DNA of 64,000 nt from Actinomycetota bacterium (GTDB lineage Bacteria; Actinomycetota; Actinomycetes; Actinomycetales; Dermatophilaceae). Shown here one piece after another: positions 25,358 to 34,611 of the stretch (the first letter of the stretch is position 1; every line of letters starts with the position of its first letter). The notes under the pieces were generated by a model that was not told the DNA's origin, ran no database searches, and was given only the letters and a program-made list of their open reading frames with translations. Position numbers and translations under genes: made by a program. The stretch spans positions 1 through 64,000 of the forward strand of contig JAIUNK010000022.1 in the NCBI GenBank assembly GCA_020161845.1, given 5' to 3'.

Positions 25358-27235
25358 TCAGGCCTCGAACGCGGCCTCTTCCAGGCGGGCCTTCAGCGCG
25401 GTGAGGAACCGGCCGGCATCCGCACCGTCGACGACGCGGTGGTCGTAGGTCAGGCAGAGATACATCATCGAGCGGATCGCGATGGACTCGCTGCCGAACT
25501 CGTCCTTGACCACCACGGGACGCTTGGTGATAGCGCCCGTGCCCAAGATGGCGACCTGGGGCTGATTGATGATCGGGGTGTCCAGGAGCGAGCCGTTGCT
25601 GCCGATGTTGCTGATCGTGAACGTGCCGCCGGACAGCTCGTCCGGTCCGATCTTGTTGGTGCGGGTCCGCTCGGCGATGTCGGCGATCTTGCGGGCCATC
25701 CCGGCGATGTTGAGGTCACCGGCCTCCTTGATGACGGGGACCACCAGGCCGCGATCGGTGTCGACGGCCACGGCCAGGTTCTCGCTGCCGTGGTAGACGA
25801 TCTCCTCGCCCTCGATGCTGGCGTTGAGCGACGGGTATTGCTTCAGCGTGTCCACCGTCGCCACCGAGATGAACGGCAGGAACGACAGGCCCACCCCCTC
25901 GCGCTTGGCGAACTCGGCCTTGGCCTTGGCACGGATCGCGGCGACCCGCGTCATGTCGACCTCGACGACCGCCGTGAGCTGAGCCGACGTCTGCAGCGAT
26001 TCGACCATCCGCTGCGCGATGATCTTGCGCAGCCGCGACATCTTCTCGCGGGTGCCGCGCTTGGCAGAGACATCGGCGCCCGCGGGGGAGGCGGCGGGTG
26101 CCGCCTTGGCGCTGCTCGGTGCCCCCGCCGGAGCGGCCGCGGCCGGCGGCTCGGCCGCTTGGGTGGCCGCCTGCTTGGCTGCCTCGGCGGCGTCGAGGAC
26201 GTCCTGCTTGCGGATGCGCCCACCCACCCCGGTGCCCTTCAACGACCCCAGGTCGACGCCGTGGTCTGCGGCCAACTTGCGGACCAAAGGGGTGACATAG
26301 GCCGAGGCGTCGTCGCCCCCGGTGCTTGGCTCCGGCGCGGCCGGCTGCTGCGCCGGTTCCTGCGGCTGCGGCGCAGCGTCGCGGCCCTGGTCCTTGTCCT
26401 GATCGGCGTCGCTCTGCGCCGGGGCCGACGCCTGGGCCTGCTCCTGCGGCGCGGCCTGCGGGGCAGGAGCAACCTGCTCCTGGGCCGGCGCCTGCTGCGC
26501 CGGAGCATCCTGGGCCGGGGCCTGCTGCGCCGGGGCGCTTTCGCCCCCGACGATCGCCAGGTCCGCGCCGACCGGCACCGTCTCGTCTTCCTGCACGAGG
26601 ATCTTGGTCAGGGTGCCCGCCACCGGTGAGGGGATCTCGGTGTCGACCTTGTCGGTGGAGACCTCCAGCAGCGGCTCGTCGACGGCGACCTCGTCGCCCT
26701 CCTGCTTGAGCCAGCGGGTCACCGTGCCCTCGGTGACCGACTCACCGAGCGCGGGCATGGTCACCTTTTCGCCGCCACTCACCTGACCGCCGCCCTGACC
26801 ACCCGCAGCCTGACCGCCGCCGGACGAGTCCTGTTGGGGTGCGGCTTCCGGCTCGGAGGTCGCAGCCTGCACCGGCGCCTCCGTCGAGGGCGCCTCCGCG
26901 GCCATCGACGCCTCCTGGCCGCCCTGCTGGTCCTGCTGCTCGGTCGGGGCATCGCCCTGCGCCGCACCGCCGGCGCCGGAGTCACCCTGGGGTGCCGGAC
27001 CGTCGCCGATCACGGCCAGATCGGCACCCACGGGCACCGTTTCGTCCTCCTGGACGAGGATCTCCTGCAGGGTCCCCGCCACCGGCGAGGGGATCTCGGT
27101 GTCAACCTTGTCGGTGGAAACCTCCAGCAGGGGCTCGTCCACGGCGACGGCGTCGCCGACGCTCTTCAGCCATCGGGTCACGGTCCCCTCGGTGACGGAT
27201 TCGCCCAGGGCCGGCATGGTCACGCGCTCGGACAT
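25358..27235 (-). CDS. sucB: 2-oxoacid dehydrogenase E2 (dihydrolipoyl acyltransferase), two lipoyl domains
   Basis: Core enzyme of the 2-oxoglutarate and/or pyruvate dehydrogenase complex, 625 residues. Lipoyl domain 1 (about 3-80, Lys43 in [10 protein letters not shown]) and lipoyl domain 2 (about 157-235, same motif), each followed by a long Ala/Pro/Gln/Gly linker with AQQAP repeats; E3/E1-binding domain ([16 protein letters not shown]...[17 protein letters not shown]); catalytic domain ending in [18 protein letters not shown] with the His and Asp of HxxxDG. In many actinobacteria one E2 serves both complexes, so the sucB name is by annotation custom. The ATG at 27235 follows GAGGAGAGG. 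Encoded 60 bp after lpd, and close to lipA and lipB. Confidence 0.93.
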   Translation of the reverse strand: MSERVTMPALGESVTEGTVTRWLKSVGDAVAVDEPLLEVSTDKVDTEIPSPVAGTLQEILVQEDETVPVGADLAVIGDGPAPQGDSGAGGAAQGDAPTEQQDQQGGQEASMAAEAPSTEAPVQAATSEPEAAPQQDSSGGGQAAGGQGGGQVSGGEKVTMPALGESVTEGTVTRWLKQEGDEVAVDEPLLEVSTDKVDTEIPSPVAGTLTKILVQEDETVPVGADLAIVGGESAPAQQAPAQDAPAQQAPAQEQVAPAPQAAPQEQAQASAPAQSDADQDKDQGRDAAPQPQEPAQQPAAPEPSTGGDDASAYVTPLVRKLAADHGVDLGSLKGTGVGGRIRKQDVLDAAEAAKQAATQAAEPPAAAAPAGAPSSAKAAPAASPAGADVSAKRGTREKMSRLRKIIAQRMVESLQTSAQLTAVVEVDMTRVAAIRAKAKAEFAKREGVGLSFLPFISVATVDTLKQYPSLNASIEGEEIVYHGSENLAVAVDTDRGLVVPVIKEAGDLNIAGMARKIADIAERTRTNKIGPDELSGGTFTISNIGSNGSLLDTPIINQPQVAILGTGAITKRPVVVKDEFGSESIAIRSMMYLCLTYDHRVVDGADAGRFLTALKARLEEAAFEA

Positions 27236-27295
27236 CGACAAGCCTCTCCTCATTCTGCGGTGGTGTCGCTCAGTCTAGGGGGGAACCTCAACCGT

Positions 27296-28729
27296 TCAGC
27301 CGTGGGTATGGAGCGGCTTCCCGGCCAGCGCGAGGTGTGCCTCGCCGAGGGCCTCGTTCTGCGTGGGGTGGGCATGGACGAACGCGGCGACCTCCTCCGG
27401 AAGAGCCTCCCATCCCACGATCAACATCGCCTCTCCAACCTGCTCACCCATGCGAGCACCCACCATGTGGACCCCCACGACCGGACCGTCCACGACCCGC
27501 ACCAGCTTCACGAATCCACTGGTGCCCAGGATCTGACTCTTGCCGTTGCCGCCGAGGTTGTATTCAAAGGTCGCGATCGCGTCCGCGCCGTAGCGCTCCC
27601 GCGCCGCCGACTCCGTCAGTCCCACCGACGCGATCTCGGGATCGCAATAGGTCACCCGGGGGATGGTGCTCTCGACGAGGGGGGCGGGGGCCAATCCGGC
27701 CAGGTGCTCGGCCACGAGAATGCCCTGCGCGAAACCGCGGTGGGCCAGCTGCAACCCCGGCACGATGTCGCCCACGGCGTACACATTCGGCACGCTGGTG
27801 CGGCAGAACTCGTCGGCCAGCACGAAACCCCGCTCCATCGCAATGCCGGCCTCCGGGTAGCCCAATCCGTCCGTCACCGGGCCCCGCCCGACCGCGACCA
27901 GCAGCAGTTCGGCCTCGAGGATCTCGCCACCGGACAGCGTCACCCGGACGCCGTGCTCGTCCTGCGTCACCGTCTCGACCGGGGCGCCGGTGCGCACGCC
28001 GATCTTGCGTCGCTTGAAGGACCGCTCCAGCTGCGCCGAGACGGCCTCGTCCTCGGCGGCGACCAGGCGGGGCAGCGCCTCGACGACGGTCACCTCGGCG
28101 CCGAAACTGCGAAAGACCGAGGCGAACTCGACCCCGATGACGCCGCCGCCGAGCACGATGACCCGCTCTGGCACCTCGTCGAGGCGCAGGGCCTGGTCGC
28201 TGGTCATCACCCGGCCGCCGATCTCCATCCCGGGCAACGTCCGCGGGTAGGAACCGGTCGCCAGGACGACGGCCGCGCCGATGAGTCGCCGGTCTCCCAC
28301 GACCACCGTGTCCGGCGCCGCCAGCCGTCCCTCGCCCGCGATCAGCTCCACGCCGGCGGACTTGACCAGCCCCTGCAGCCCCTTGTACAGCCGGCCGACG
28401 ACTCCTTGCTGATAGCTGCGGACGGCCGGCATGTCGATGCCGTCCAGGCCCGCTCGCACGCCGTACCGGTCCGCGTCCCGCACCGAGTCCGCGACCTCGG
28501 CCGCGTGCAGCAGCGCCTTGGTCGGGACACAGCCCCGGTGCAGGCAGGTGCCGCCCAACTCGGCTTTTTCGACCAGGGCGACCCGCTTGCCCAGTTGCGC
28601 GGCCCGCAGCGCGCAGGCATAGCCACCGCTGCCGCCACCCAGGACGACGACATCGAAGCGGTCCGGATCGGTCCCACCCGAGGTGGCGGTCGGGCCGGCG
28701 GTTCCGGTGGGGGACGACGCTGGGGTCAT
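27296..28729 (-). CDS. lpd: Dihydrolipoyl dehydrogenase (E3)
   Basis: FAD enzyme that reoxidises dihydrolipoyl groups of E2 (and GcvH) with NAD+. FAD-binding VVLGGGSGGYACA, redox disulfide Cys62/Cys67 in GGTCLHRGCVPTKA, NAD-binding VIVLGGGVIGVEFA, second FAD block VYAVGDIV, and the C-terminal His-Glu pair in HAHPTQNEALGEA. At 477 residues it is a normal length with about 20 extra residues at the N-terminus. The ATG follows AGGAGA. First gene of the lpd-sucB pair. Confidence 0.95.
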   Translation of the reverse strand: MTPASSPTGTAGPTATSGGTDPDRFDVVVLGGGSGGYACALRAAQLGKRVALVEKAELGGTCLHRGCVPTKALLHAAEVADSVRDADRYGVRAGLDGIDMPAVRSYQQGVVGRLYKGLQGLVKSAGVELIAGEGRLAAPDTVVVGDRRLIGAAVVLATGSYPRTLPGMEIGGRVMTSDQALRLDEVPERVIVLGGGVIGVEFASVFRSFGAEVTVVEALPRLVAAEDEAVSAQLERSFKRRKIGVRTGAPVETVTQDEHGVRVTLSGGEILEAELLLVAVGRGPVTDGLGYPEAGIAMERGFVLADEFCRTSVPNVYAVGDIVPGLQLAHRGFAQGILVAEHLAGLAPAPLVESTIPRVTYCDPEIASVGLTESAARERYGADAIATFEYNLGGNGKSQILGTSGFVKLVRVVDGPVVGVHMVGARMGEQVGEAMLIVGWEALPEEVAAFVHAHPTQNEALGEAHLALAGKPLHTHG

Positions 28730-28849
28730 GGGCTTCTCCTGCGCGGGTCGCGGTGACGGCCCGGGGATGGCCGACCCGGGCGCTCCGGGGCATCCTTGCA
28801 GACCCGCCCGCGGCCCGCCCGGGCACTCGGCAAGGCCCGCCCGGGGCAG

Positions 28850-31096
28850 TCAGCCCTTCGCGACGGGGGCTGCTGCGGACGCGATGGCCCGGCGGAGCAC
28901 CTCGGTGGCGACCTGCGAGCGCACCTGCGGTGCGAAGTGCGAGCCATCGGGGCGGGCCTGATCCTCGGTCGGCGCGGCGAACGTGCCGTTCTCGGCCAGC
29001 GGGAGGCGGTCGTCACAGGGGTTGCCGCCGGTTCGGCAGAACAGGTCGTCGACCCGCACCACCCGCAGCCGCTGGTCGGCGGCCGCCTTGGCCTCCAGGA
29101 TGTCGATCCACTGCTGACGGGCCTGGTCCTCGTATCGCAATCGGAACAGGAACGCCCCACACTCGCCGGTGGGCTCGGTGCGCCGATCCGGGGCGCATCG
29201 CGCGGCGGTCTGCTCGCCGGTCGGCTCGGGGCGGATCGCCACCACGGTGGCGCCCCCGGCGCTGAGCCGGTCGACGGCCTCGTCCAAGGCGCGGACCTGA
29301 AGCTCCCGATAGCCGGGCTCGCCGGCGCGGACCGGTTTGCCGTCGGGGCCGAGGAAGTCGGCGTATTCGTACCGGGACCACCACAGCACCAGGTCTGGTC
29401 GGTCCGCCGCGACGTCGGCTTCTTGTCCGGCGGCCACCCCCGCGCAGATCGGTCCGTCCGGGGCGCCCGGAATGCGTGGGATCAGCGGGTTGAAGGCCGA
29501 CCCGTCGGGATTGACCGTCACCAGGCCGGAGGCCGAGCAGCCCCCATGTGCGCCGTTGATGACGGTGATCCCGCGCTTCTCGCCGGCCTCGGCGAAGGCG
29601 CCGTAGAGCTGCAGCGGCACGCTGTCCCCGACGAGCAGGATGCGTGCGGGCACGTTCTCGCCGGCGGTGGCGAGGGGCAGCCGCACCCCGGCGAACCAGG
29701 GCGTGGCTCCGAGCAGGACCGGCAGCACGGTGACCGTGGCGACGCCCGCCACGCCGGTGCTCAAGATCTTCGCCGGCCGTGCCACTCGGAACCGGCCGGT
29801 CCGCAGCGGCAGTTCCACCAGGTGGTAGGACACCGCCGCCGTGGCCACGGTCATGGCGCCGACGAGCAGCGCTGTCGCGGCGTCGAACTGGCCGTGCGGT
29901 AGCAGCCACAGCGCCCACGGCCAATGCCACAGGTAGATGCCGTAGGAGATGCGGCCCAGATAGGCGATCCCGGGCGCGGCGAACACCTGCCCGAGGCCGT
30001 GGTCGACGGAGGCCTTGGCCGCTCCGGCCACGAGCGCGACGGTCGCGACGCAGGTGAGCAGCGCGCCGCCGAAGTAGTACGCCGGGTGCGGGCCGGCGGC
30101 CGTGCCCAACACCGCGACGGCCAGAGCGAGCCCGCCGAGCCCGGCCACCATGAGCTCGTGCGCATATCGGGTGACCAGTGCCCCGACGCGGGGTCGCAGG
30201 GTGGCTGCGGCGAAGACCGCCCCCACCAGCGGCTCGAAGACCTTGGTGTCGGTGCCCATGTAGGCCCGGTCGGGCCCGGCGGCCACATACGTCTGGGCCA
30301 GCAGCACGAAGGAGACCAGCCCGAGCACGCCCCCGGTGATCATCACGGCGGTCGTGCTGCGGTCGCGGGCGCCGCTGCGGTCCCGACGGGCGTGCCGGCC
30401 CGCGCTCATCCCTGCCAGGAGCAGCGCCACGCCCTGCAGGAGCACCGGCCAAATGACGTAGAACTGCTCCTCCACGCCGAGCGACCAGAGGTGGACCAGC
30501 GGTGAGGTGGTGCCGTCGAAGACGAAGTAGCTGCTGGTGGTGATGAAGTGCCAGTTCCCGACGTACAGCAGCGACCAGAGGGTGTCCGCTCCGAGACCCG
30601 GTCGGCGGAAGGCGGGGGCGGCGACCAGCGACCAGAGGCCCACGACGATGAACAGCGTCAGCGCGGCCGGCATCAGCCGCGCCATGCGACGGGCCCAGAA
30701 CCGGGGCAGGTCGATGCGGCCCTGCGCGATGATGTCGCGCAGCAACAGGGTGGTGATGAGGAAACCGGAGAGCACGAAGAACACGTCCACGCCGAGGTAG
30801 CCGCCGGTGAAGCCCGGGGTGCCGAGGTGGAACAGCAGCACCAGGACGACGGCCAAGGTGCGGATCCCGTCGAGCGCATCGACCCGGTCGTGCACCTCGG
30901 CCGAGGCGTCGTCCGCGCCGGGCAGGAAGACGTCGCCGTTCGCCGGGGATCGAGCCGGGCCCGGGCGATCGCCAGCAGCCGGCGGGCGCTGGCCGTCGGC
31001 GCTCGCGTCGGCCCGCTCCCCGATCTGCCGGTTCAACAGCGACTCCGGCAGGTCGGCCGGATCCGGCCCACCGCAACCCCGGGACTCCACTAGCAC
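28850..31096 (-). CDS. OafA-type membrane O-acyltransferase with C-terminal SGNH domain
   Basis: Acyltransferase-3 membrane protein (about 748 residues) that O-acetylates cell-wall or surface sugars. After a disordered N-terminus come about ten or eleven membrane segments (DALDGIRTLAVVLVLLFHLG, GGYLGVDVFFVLSGFLITTL, RFWARRMARLMPA, HLWSLGVEEQFYVIWPVLL), then an outside SGNH hydrolase-like domain with block I ILLVGDSVPLQ and block V DGSHFAP. The start is hard to fix: the frame runs back into pepA, but a strong terminator hairpin at 31134-31169 separates them, so I take the first start codon past it, the GTG at 31096; a GTG at 31090 is an alternative. No clear ribosome site. Confidence 0.85.
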   Translation of the reverse strand: MLVESRGCGGPDPADLPESLLNRQIGERADASADGQRPPAAGDRPGPARSPANGDVFLPGADDASAEVHDRVDALDGIRTLAVVLVLLFHLGTPGFTGGYLGVDVFFVLSGFLITTLLLRDIIAQGRIDLPRFWARRMARLMPAALTLFIVVGLWSLVAAPAFRRPGLGADTLWSLLYVGNWHFITTSSYFVFDGTTSPLVHLWSLGVEEQFYVIWPVLLQGVALLLAGMSAGRHARRDRSGARDRSTTAVMITGGVLGLVSFVLLAQTYVAAGPDRAYMGTDTKVFEPLVGAVFAAATLRPRVGALVTRYAHELMVAGLGGLALAVAVLGTAAGPHPAYYFGGALLTCVATVALVAGAAKASVDHGLGQVFAAPGIAYLGRISYGIYLWHWPWALWLLPHGQFDAATALLVGAMTVATAAVSYHLVELPLRTGRFRVARPAKILSTGVAGVATVTVLPVLLGATPWFAGVRLPLATAGENVPARILLVGDSVPLQLYGAFAEAGEKRGITVINGAHGGCSASGLVTVNPDGSAFNPLIPRIPGAPDGPICAGVAAGQEADVAADRPDLVLWWSRYEYADFLGPDGKPVRAGEPGYRELQVRALDEAVDRLSAGGATVVAIRPEPTGEQTAARCAPDRRTEPTGECGAFLFRLRYEDQARQQWIDILEAKAAADQRLRVVRVDDLFCRTGGNPCDDRLPLAENGTFAAPTEDQARPDGSHFAPQVRSQVATEVLRRAIASAAAPVAKG

Positions 31097-31133
31097 GGCC
31101 GCGTCGCGGGGCGGTTCGGGCGACGCGGCTAGG

Positions 31134-31169
31134 ACCGGCGCCGCCCGATCGTCGGGGGGCGGCGCCGGT
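31134..31169 (-). terminator. Hairpin terminator after pepA
   Basis: ACCGGCGCCGCCC and GGGCGGCGCCGGT make a perfect 13-bp stem with a 10-base loop, 70 bp after the pepA stop codon. Confidence 0.75.
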
Positions 31170-31238
31170 TGCGCTGGGCGCCCGCTCTTCAAGCGGGCGA
31201 GCCCACCGGTGCGATCGGAGCTGCCCCGCGGGTGAACG

Positions 31239-32747
31239 TCACGAGCGGAATTCTGCCAGGCGCACCAGGGTGCGAACCCCGAAGCCTGTCCCACCCTTGC
31301 CCGTGTAGCCGTGAGTTCCCTTGTCGTTGTAGGCCGGTCCGGCGATGTCCAGGTGTCCCCAGGGGATCGGGTCGGCGCCCTTGCGCCCGACGTACTCGCG
31401 CAGGAAGGCCGCCGCGAACAGCGTGCCGCCCTCCCGTTCCGCGGAGTGCTTGCGGTCCGCGACACCGGACTCCAGGCCCTTGGCCAGCTCCTCCGGGATC
31501 GGCATGGGCCAGACGCTCTCGCCCGCCGCCGTGGCCGCCTCGGTGAGCTCACCCTGCAGGTCGTCGTCGTTGGCCAGGACCGCCGCGGTGCGATGGCCCA
31601 GGGCCACGACGGCGGCGCCGGTCAGCGTGGCGACGTCGACGATCGCGTCCGGTTCGTCCCGCGAGGCCAGCACGAGGCCGTCGGCGAGCACCAACCGGCC
31701 CTCGGCGTCGGTGTTGATGATCTCGCAGGTGCTGCCGTCGGCCATGGTGACGACGTCGCCGGGCCGCTGGGCCTGGCCGTCGGGCAGATTCTCGGCAAGA
31801 CACAGCCAGCCGTCGACGGCGATGGGCAGGCCCAGGCGCGCGATCGTCAGCACGGCGGCCGCGACGGCGGCGGCGCCGCCCATGTCGCACTTCATCGTGA
31901 TCATGCCGGTTGGCGTCTTGAGCGAGAGCCCCCCGGAATCGAACGTAATGCCTTTGCCGACGTACGCCAGGTGGGTCGCGGCGCCCTTGGGGGCGTAGCT
32001 CATCTTGACGATGACGGGGGGATGCATGCTGCCCTGGCCGACCCCGAGGATGCCGCCGCACCGCTCCTGCTGCAGCGCCGCGACGTCGTACACGCGCACG
32101 GTCACCGAGGCCGGCGCGGCCTCCTCGACCCGGGCGGCGAAGCTCTCCGGATAGAGCGCGTTCGGCGCGGTGTTGACCAGGTCGCGGGCCCAGCAGACGC
32201 CCGCCACCAACGCTTCTGCTCGGGCCACCGCCTCGCGGGCCGCCCCGGCCCGGCGCGGCTTGCCGGCGCCGAGCAGCCGGACGTGCTCGACCGGGGCCTT
32301 CGTCGCGGCCTTCGCCAGACCCTTCTCGCCCAGATGGGCCGTGAAGGTGTAGGCCCCATAGCCCAGCCCCTCGACGATTACCCCCGCGGTCCCGGCCTCG
32401 GCATCCGGCAAGACCACCGCGGCGCTGGCGCGTCCGGCGAGGGCCCGTCCGGCGGCGCCGGCGGCGCGGCGCAGCTGCTCCGGCGTGGCCGGGGTGTCCT
32501 TCGCGCCGCCGATTCCGACCACCGCGACCGCCGCCGCGGCCACCCCGGGCACCCGCGCCAACCAGGTCACCTCATCGGCACCGGCGCGGGCGCGCAGCAC
32601 CTCCAAACGGTCGGCGAGCGCGGTCCGGACGCCGTCGCGCAGCTCGCCGAGGAGCGCCGGACCGGAAGTCGCGGGCGCGGCGAAGACCACCAGCGCGTCG
32701 CAGTCCTCGTCATGGGCCGCACGGTCGGACAGCGTGAAGGTGCTCAC
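31239..32747 (-). CDS. pepA: Leucyl aminopeptidase (M17)
   Basis: Two-metal aminopeptidase that releases N-terminal residues from peptides in the cytoplasm; 502 residues. The C-terminal catalytic domain has VGKGITFDSGGLSLK (metal Lys/Asp), MKCDMGGAAAV and the M17 signature NTDAEGRLVLAD near residue 345; the N-terminal domain is the usual variable part. Start taken at the GTG at 32747 (VSTFTLSDRAAHDEDC), nine bases after AAAGG; a longer frame reaches 33287 but overlaps the divergent gcvT. A strong hairpin follows the gene. Confidence 0.93.
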   Translation of the reverse strand: MSTFTLSDRAAHDEDCDALVVFAAPATSGPALLGELRDGVRTALADRLEVLRARAGADEVTWLARVPGVAAAAVAVVGIGGAKDTPATPEQLRRAAGAAGRALAGRASAAVVLPDAEAGTAGVIVEGLGYGAYTFTAHLGEKGLAKAATKAPVEHVRLLGAGKPRRAGAAREAVARAEALVAGVCWARDLVNTAPNALYPESFAARVEEAAPASVTVRVYDVAALQQERCGGILGVGQGSMHPPVIVKMSYAPKGAATHLAYVGKGITFDSGGLSLKTPTGMITMKCDMGGAAAVAAAVLTIARLGLPIAVDGWLCLAENLPDGQAQRPGDVVTMADGSTCEIINTDAEGRLVLADGLVLASRDEPDAIVDVATLTGAAVVALGHRTAAVLANDDDLQGELTEAATAAGESVWPMPIPEELAKGLESGVADRKHSAEREGGTLFAAAFLREYVGRKGADPIPWGHLDIAGPAYNDKGTHGYTGKGGTGFGVRTLVRLAEFRS

Positions 32748-32846
32748 GAGGCAAGGCCTTTCAAGTAGGGGCCGCCGCGGGTCGCCGGGCGGTTCGAGTC
32801 GGCGGCAGGAGACGCCAACCGACTGATTATCTGTCGATGAGACCGC

Positions 32847-32852
32847 TAGCGT
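32847..32852 (+). promoter_or_regulatory. Leaderless -10 element, gcvT
   Basis: TAGCGT, seven bases, ATG at 32860. This favours the ATG over the in-frame GTG at 32851, which would overlap the hexamer. Confidence 0.5.
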
Positions 32853-32859
32853 GACCGCT

Positions 32860-33969
32860 ATGACCGAACAGCAGCTGCAGACCTCACCCCTCGACGCCCG
32901 GCACCGGTCCCTCGGGGCGAAGATGGCGGACTTCGGCGGGTGGACGATGCCCATCGAATATCCGGGCGGCGGGGTGCTGCGGGAACACCAGGCGGTCCGC
33001 GAGCGGGTCGGCATCTTCGACGTCTCGCACCTGGGCAAGGCCTCCGTGCGCGGCCCGGGCGCCGCGGAGTTCGTCAACAGCTGTTTCACCAACGACCTGC
33101 GCAAGGTGGAGCCGCCGAAGGCGCAATACACGATGTGTTGCGACGAGGCGACCGGCGGGGTCGTGGACGACCTGATCCAATACGTCCGATCCGCGGACGA
33201 TGTCTTCCTCATCCCCAACTGCGCCAACACCACCGAGGTGGTCGCCCGCCTGCGGGCCAAGCTGCCGCAGGGGCTGGAGCTGACCAACCTGCACCGGGAC
33301 TACGGCATCATCGCCGTCCAGGGGCCCAAGTCGGCCGAGGTCGTGGCGGCGCTGGGGCTGCCGACGGAGCTGGCCTACATGAGCTATGCCGACGCGACCT
33401 GGCAGGGCGCCCCGATGACGGTGTGCCGGACCGGCTACACGGGGGAGAAGGGCTACGAGCTCGTGATGGCCTGGGACGCGACGGAAGCGGTCTGGGATGC
33501 GCTGGTGGCGGCGATGGAACCGTACGACGGGCTGCCGTGCGGCCTCGGCGCCCGCGACACCCTGCGCACCGAGATGGGCTATGCCCTGCACGGGCACGAG
33601 TTGTCCATGGACATCACCCCGAACATGGCCCGCGCCGGCTGGGCCGTGGGCTGGAGCAAGCCCGCGTTCTGGGGCAAGGAGGTGCTCCAAGCGCAGAAGG
33701 AAGCCAAGTCCTGCCGGCTGTCGTGGGGATTGCTCGTGCAGGGCCGGGGCATCCCGCGCGCCGGTTGCACGGTCACGACGGCCGATGGGCGCGAGATCGG
33801 TGTGGTCACCTCCGGCACGATGTCGCCGACGCTGCGCCAGGGGATCGCCCTGTGTCTGCTCGACCGGGGCGCCGCGGAGGGCGACGAGGTGCTGATCGAC
33901 GTCCGGGGCCGCGAGGTCGCCGCGGTGGTGACCAAGCCGCCGTTCGTGCAGACGCAGGTCGCCGGCTGA
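32860..33969 (+). CDS. gcvT: Glycine cleavage system aminomethyltransferase (T protein)
   Basis: Tetrahydrofolate-dependent enzyme of glycine cleavage: takes the aminomethyl group from the lipoyl arm of GcvH, releasing NH3 and 5,10-methylene-THF. The 369 residues include GAKMADFGGWTMPIEYPGG, HLGKASVRGPGAAEFV, the folate-contacting VCRTGYTGEKGYELV, GLGARDTLRTEMGYALHGHE (Asp and Arg of the active site) and CTVTTADGREIGVVTSGTMSPTL. GcvP and GcvH genes are not in the window. No glycine riboswitch is seen. The stop codon is the first unit of a 10-bp tandem repeat. Confidence 0.95.
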   Translation: MTEQQLQTSPLDARHRSLGAKMADFGGWTMPIEYPGGGVLREHQAVRERVGIFDVSHLGKASVRGPGAAEFVNSCFTNDLRKVEPPKAQYTMCCDEATGGVVDDLIQYVRSADDVFLIPNCANTTEVVARLRAKLPQGLELTNLHRDYGIIAVQGPKSAEVVAALGLPTELAYMSYADATWQGAPMTVCRTGYTGEKGYELVMAWDATEAVWDALVAAMEPYDGLPCGLGARDTLRTEMGYALHGHELSMDITPNMARAGWAVGWSKPAFWGKEVLQAQKEAKSCRLSWGLLVQGRGIPRAGCTVTTADGREIGVVTSGTMSPTLRQGIALCLLDRGAAEGDEVLIDVRGREVAAVVTKPPFVQTQVAG

Positions 33970-34014
33970 CGCCGGCTGACCGCGACTGACCGCGACTGAC
34001 CGCGACTGACCGCG
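33966..34014. repeat. 10-bp tandem repeat at the gcvT 3' end
   Basis: The unit CTGACCGCGA is present four times in a row (33976-34014, the last one truncated by one base relative to strict period), after a diverged copy with CGCCGG in place of CGCGA that includes the gcvT stop codon. Since each unit holds TGA and the period is not a multiple of three, all three frames are closed. It lies in the short gap between convergent gcvT and cobU. Confidence 0.8.
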
Positions 34015-34038
34015 ATCGCACCGGGGCGGCAGGTGCGG

Positions 34039-34611
34039 TCAGAGCCCGTGCGTCGTCGCCTGCGCCACGGTGGGCGCGCCGGACAGATCCAGGACCCGGC
34101 CCGCGACGACGAGCGCGACGTGCTCGCAGGCATCGGCCACCCCGGCGTTGAGGCGGCCGAGCAGGTCTCGGAACAGTCGTCCCGACGCGTGGGCCGGGAC
34201 GACCCCGAGCCCGACCTCGTTCGAGACCAGCACGACCGGGCCGGCCGCCAGCCGGAGCGCGGCGACCAACTCGGCTCGGGCGTGGTCGACCGCCTCGGTC
34301 GCGCCCTCCCGGTGCTCCCACAGACCCGCGGCGTCGACGATGTCCGTCAGCCAGGTGCCGAGGCAGTCGACGAGCACCGCTCCCGGTGCCGTGGCGATGG
34401 CTGTGGCCACGTCGCCGGTCTCGCAGGTCTCCCAGTGCTCGGGACGTCGCTGCTGGTGCAGGCGCACCCGGGCGGCCCAGTCCGGGTCGGCCACCGGGTC
34501 GGGTCGAGGCCCGGGCGCGACGTACCGCACCGTGCTTGCCTCGGCAAGCAGGCGCTCGGCGTACCGGCTCTTGCCGCTGCGCACCCCGCCCAGCACGAGA
34601 ATCGACGTCAC
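34039..34611 (-). CDS. cobU: Adenosylcobinamide kinase/adenosylcobinamide-phosphate guanylyltransferase
   Basis: Bifunctional cobalamin enzyme (190 residues): phosphorylates adenosylcobinamide and then adds GMP, for nucleotide-loop assembly or salvage. It has the P-loop GGVRSGKSRYAE, the His-containing AARVRLHQQRRPEHW, VDCLGTWLTDIV and VSNEVGLGVVPAHASGR LF (Walker B-like and substrate motifs). The GTG at 34611 overlaps the stop of the S-component gene (GTGA), making it the last gene of the riboswitch-led operon. Its place there ties the transporter to cobalamin or cobinamide. Confidence 0.93.
   Translation of the reverse strand: MTSILVLGGVRSGKSRYAERLLAEASTVRYVAPGPRPDPVADPDWAARVRLHQQRRPEHWETCETGDVATAIATAPGAVLVDCLGTWLTDIVDAAGLWEHREGATEAVDHARAELVAALRLAAGPVVLVSNEVGLGVVPAHASGRLFRDLLGRLNAGVADACEHVALVVAGRVLDLSGAPTVAQATTHGL

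Noticed and set aside
31097-31552. N-terminal extension of the acyltransferase into pepA
   Set aside because: It crosses the pepA stop region and a perfect 13-bp terminator stem; the added sequence is disordered and antisense-like.
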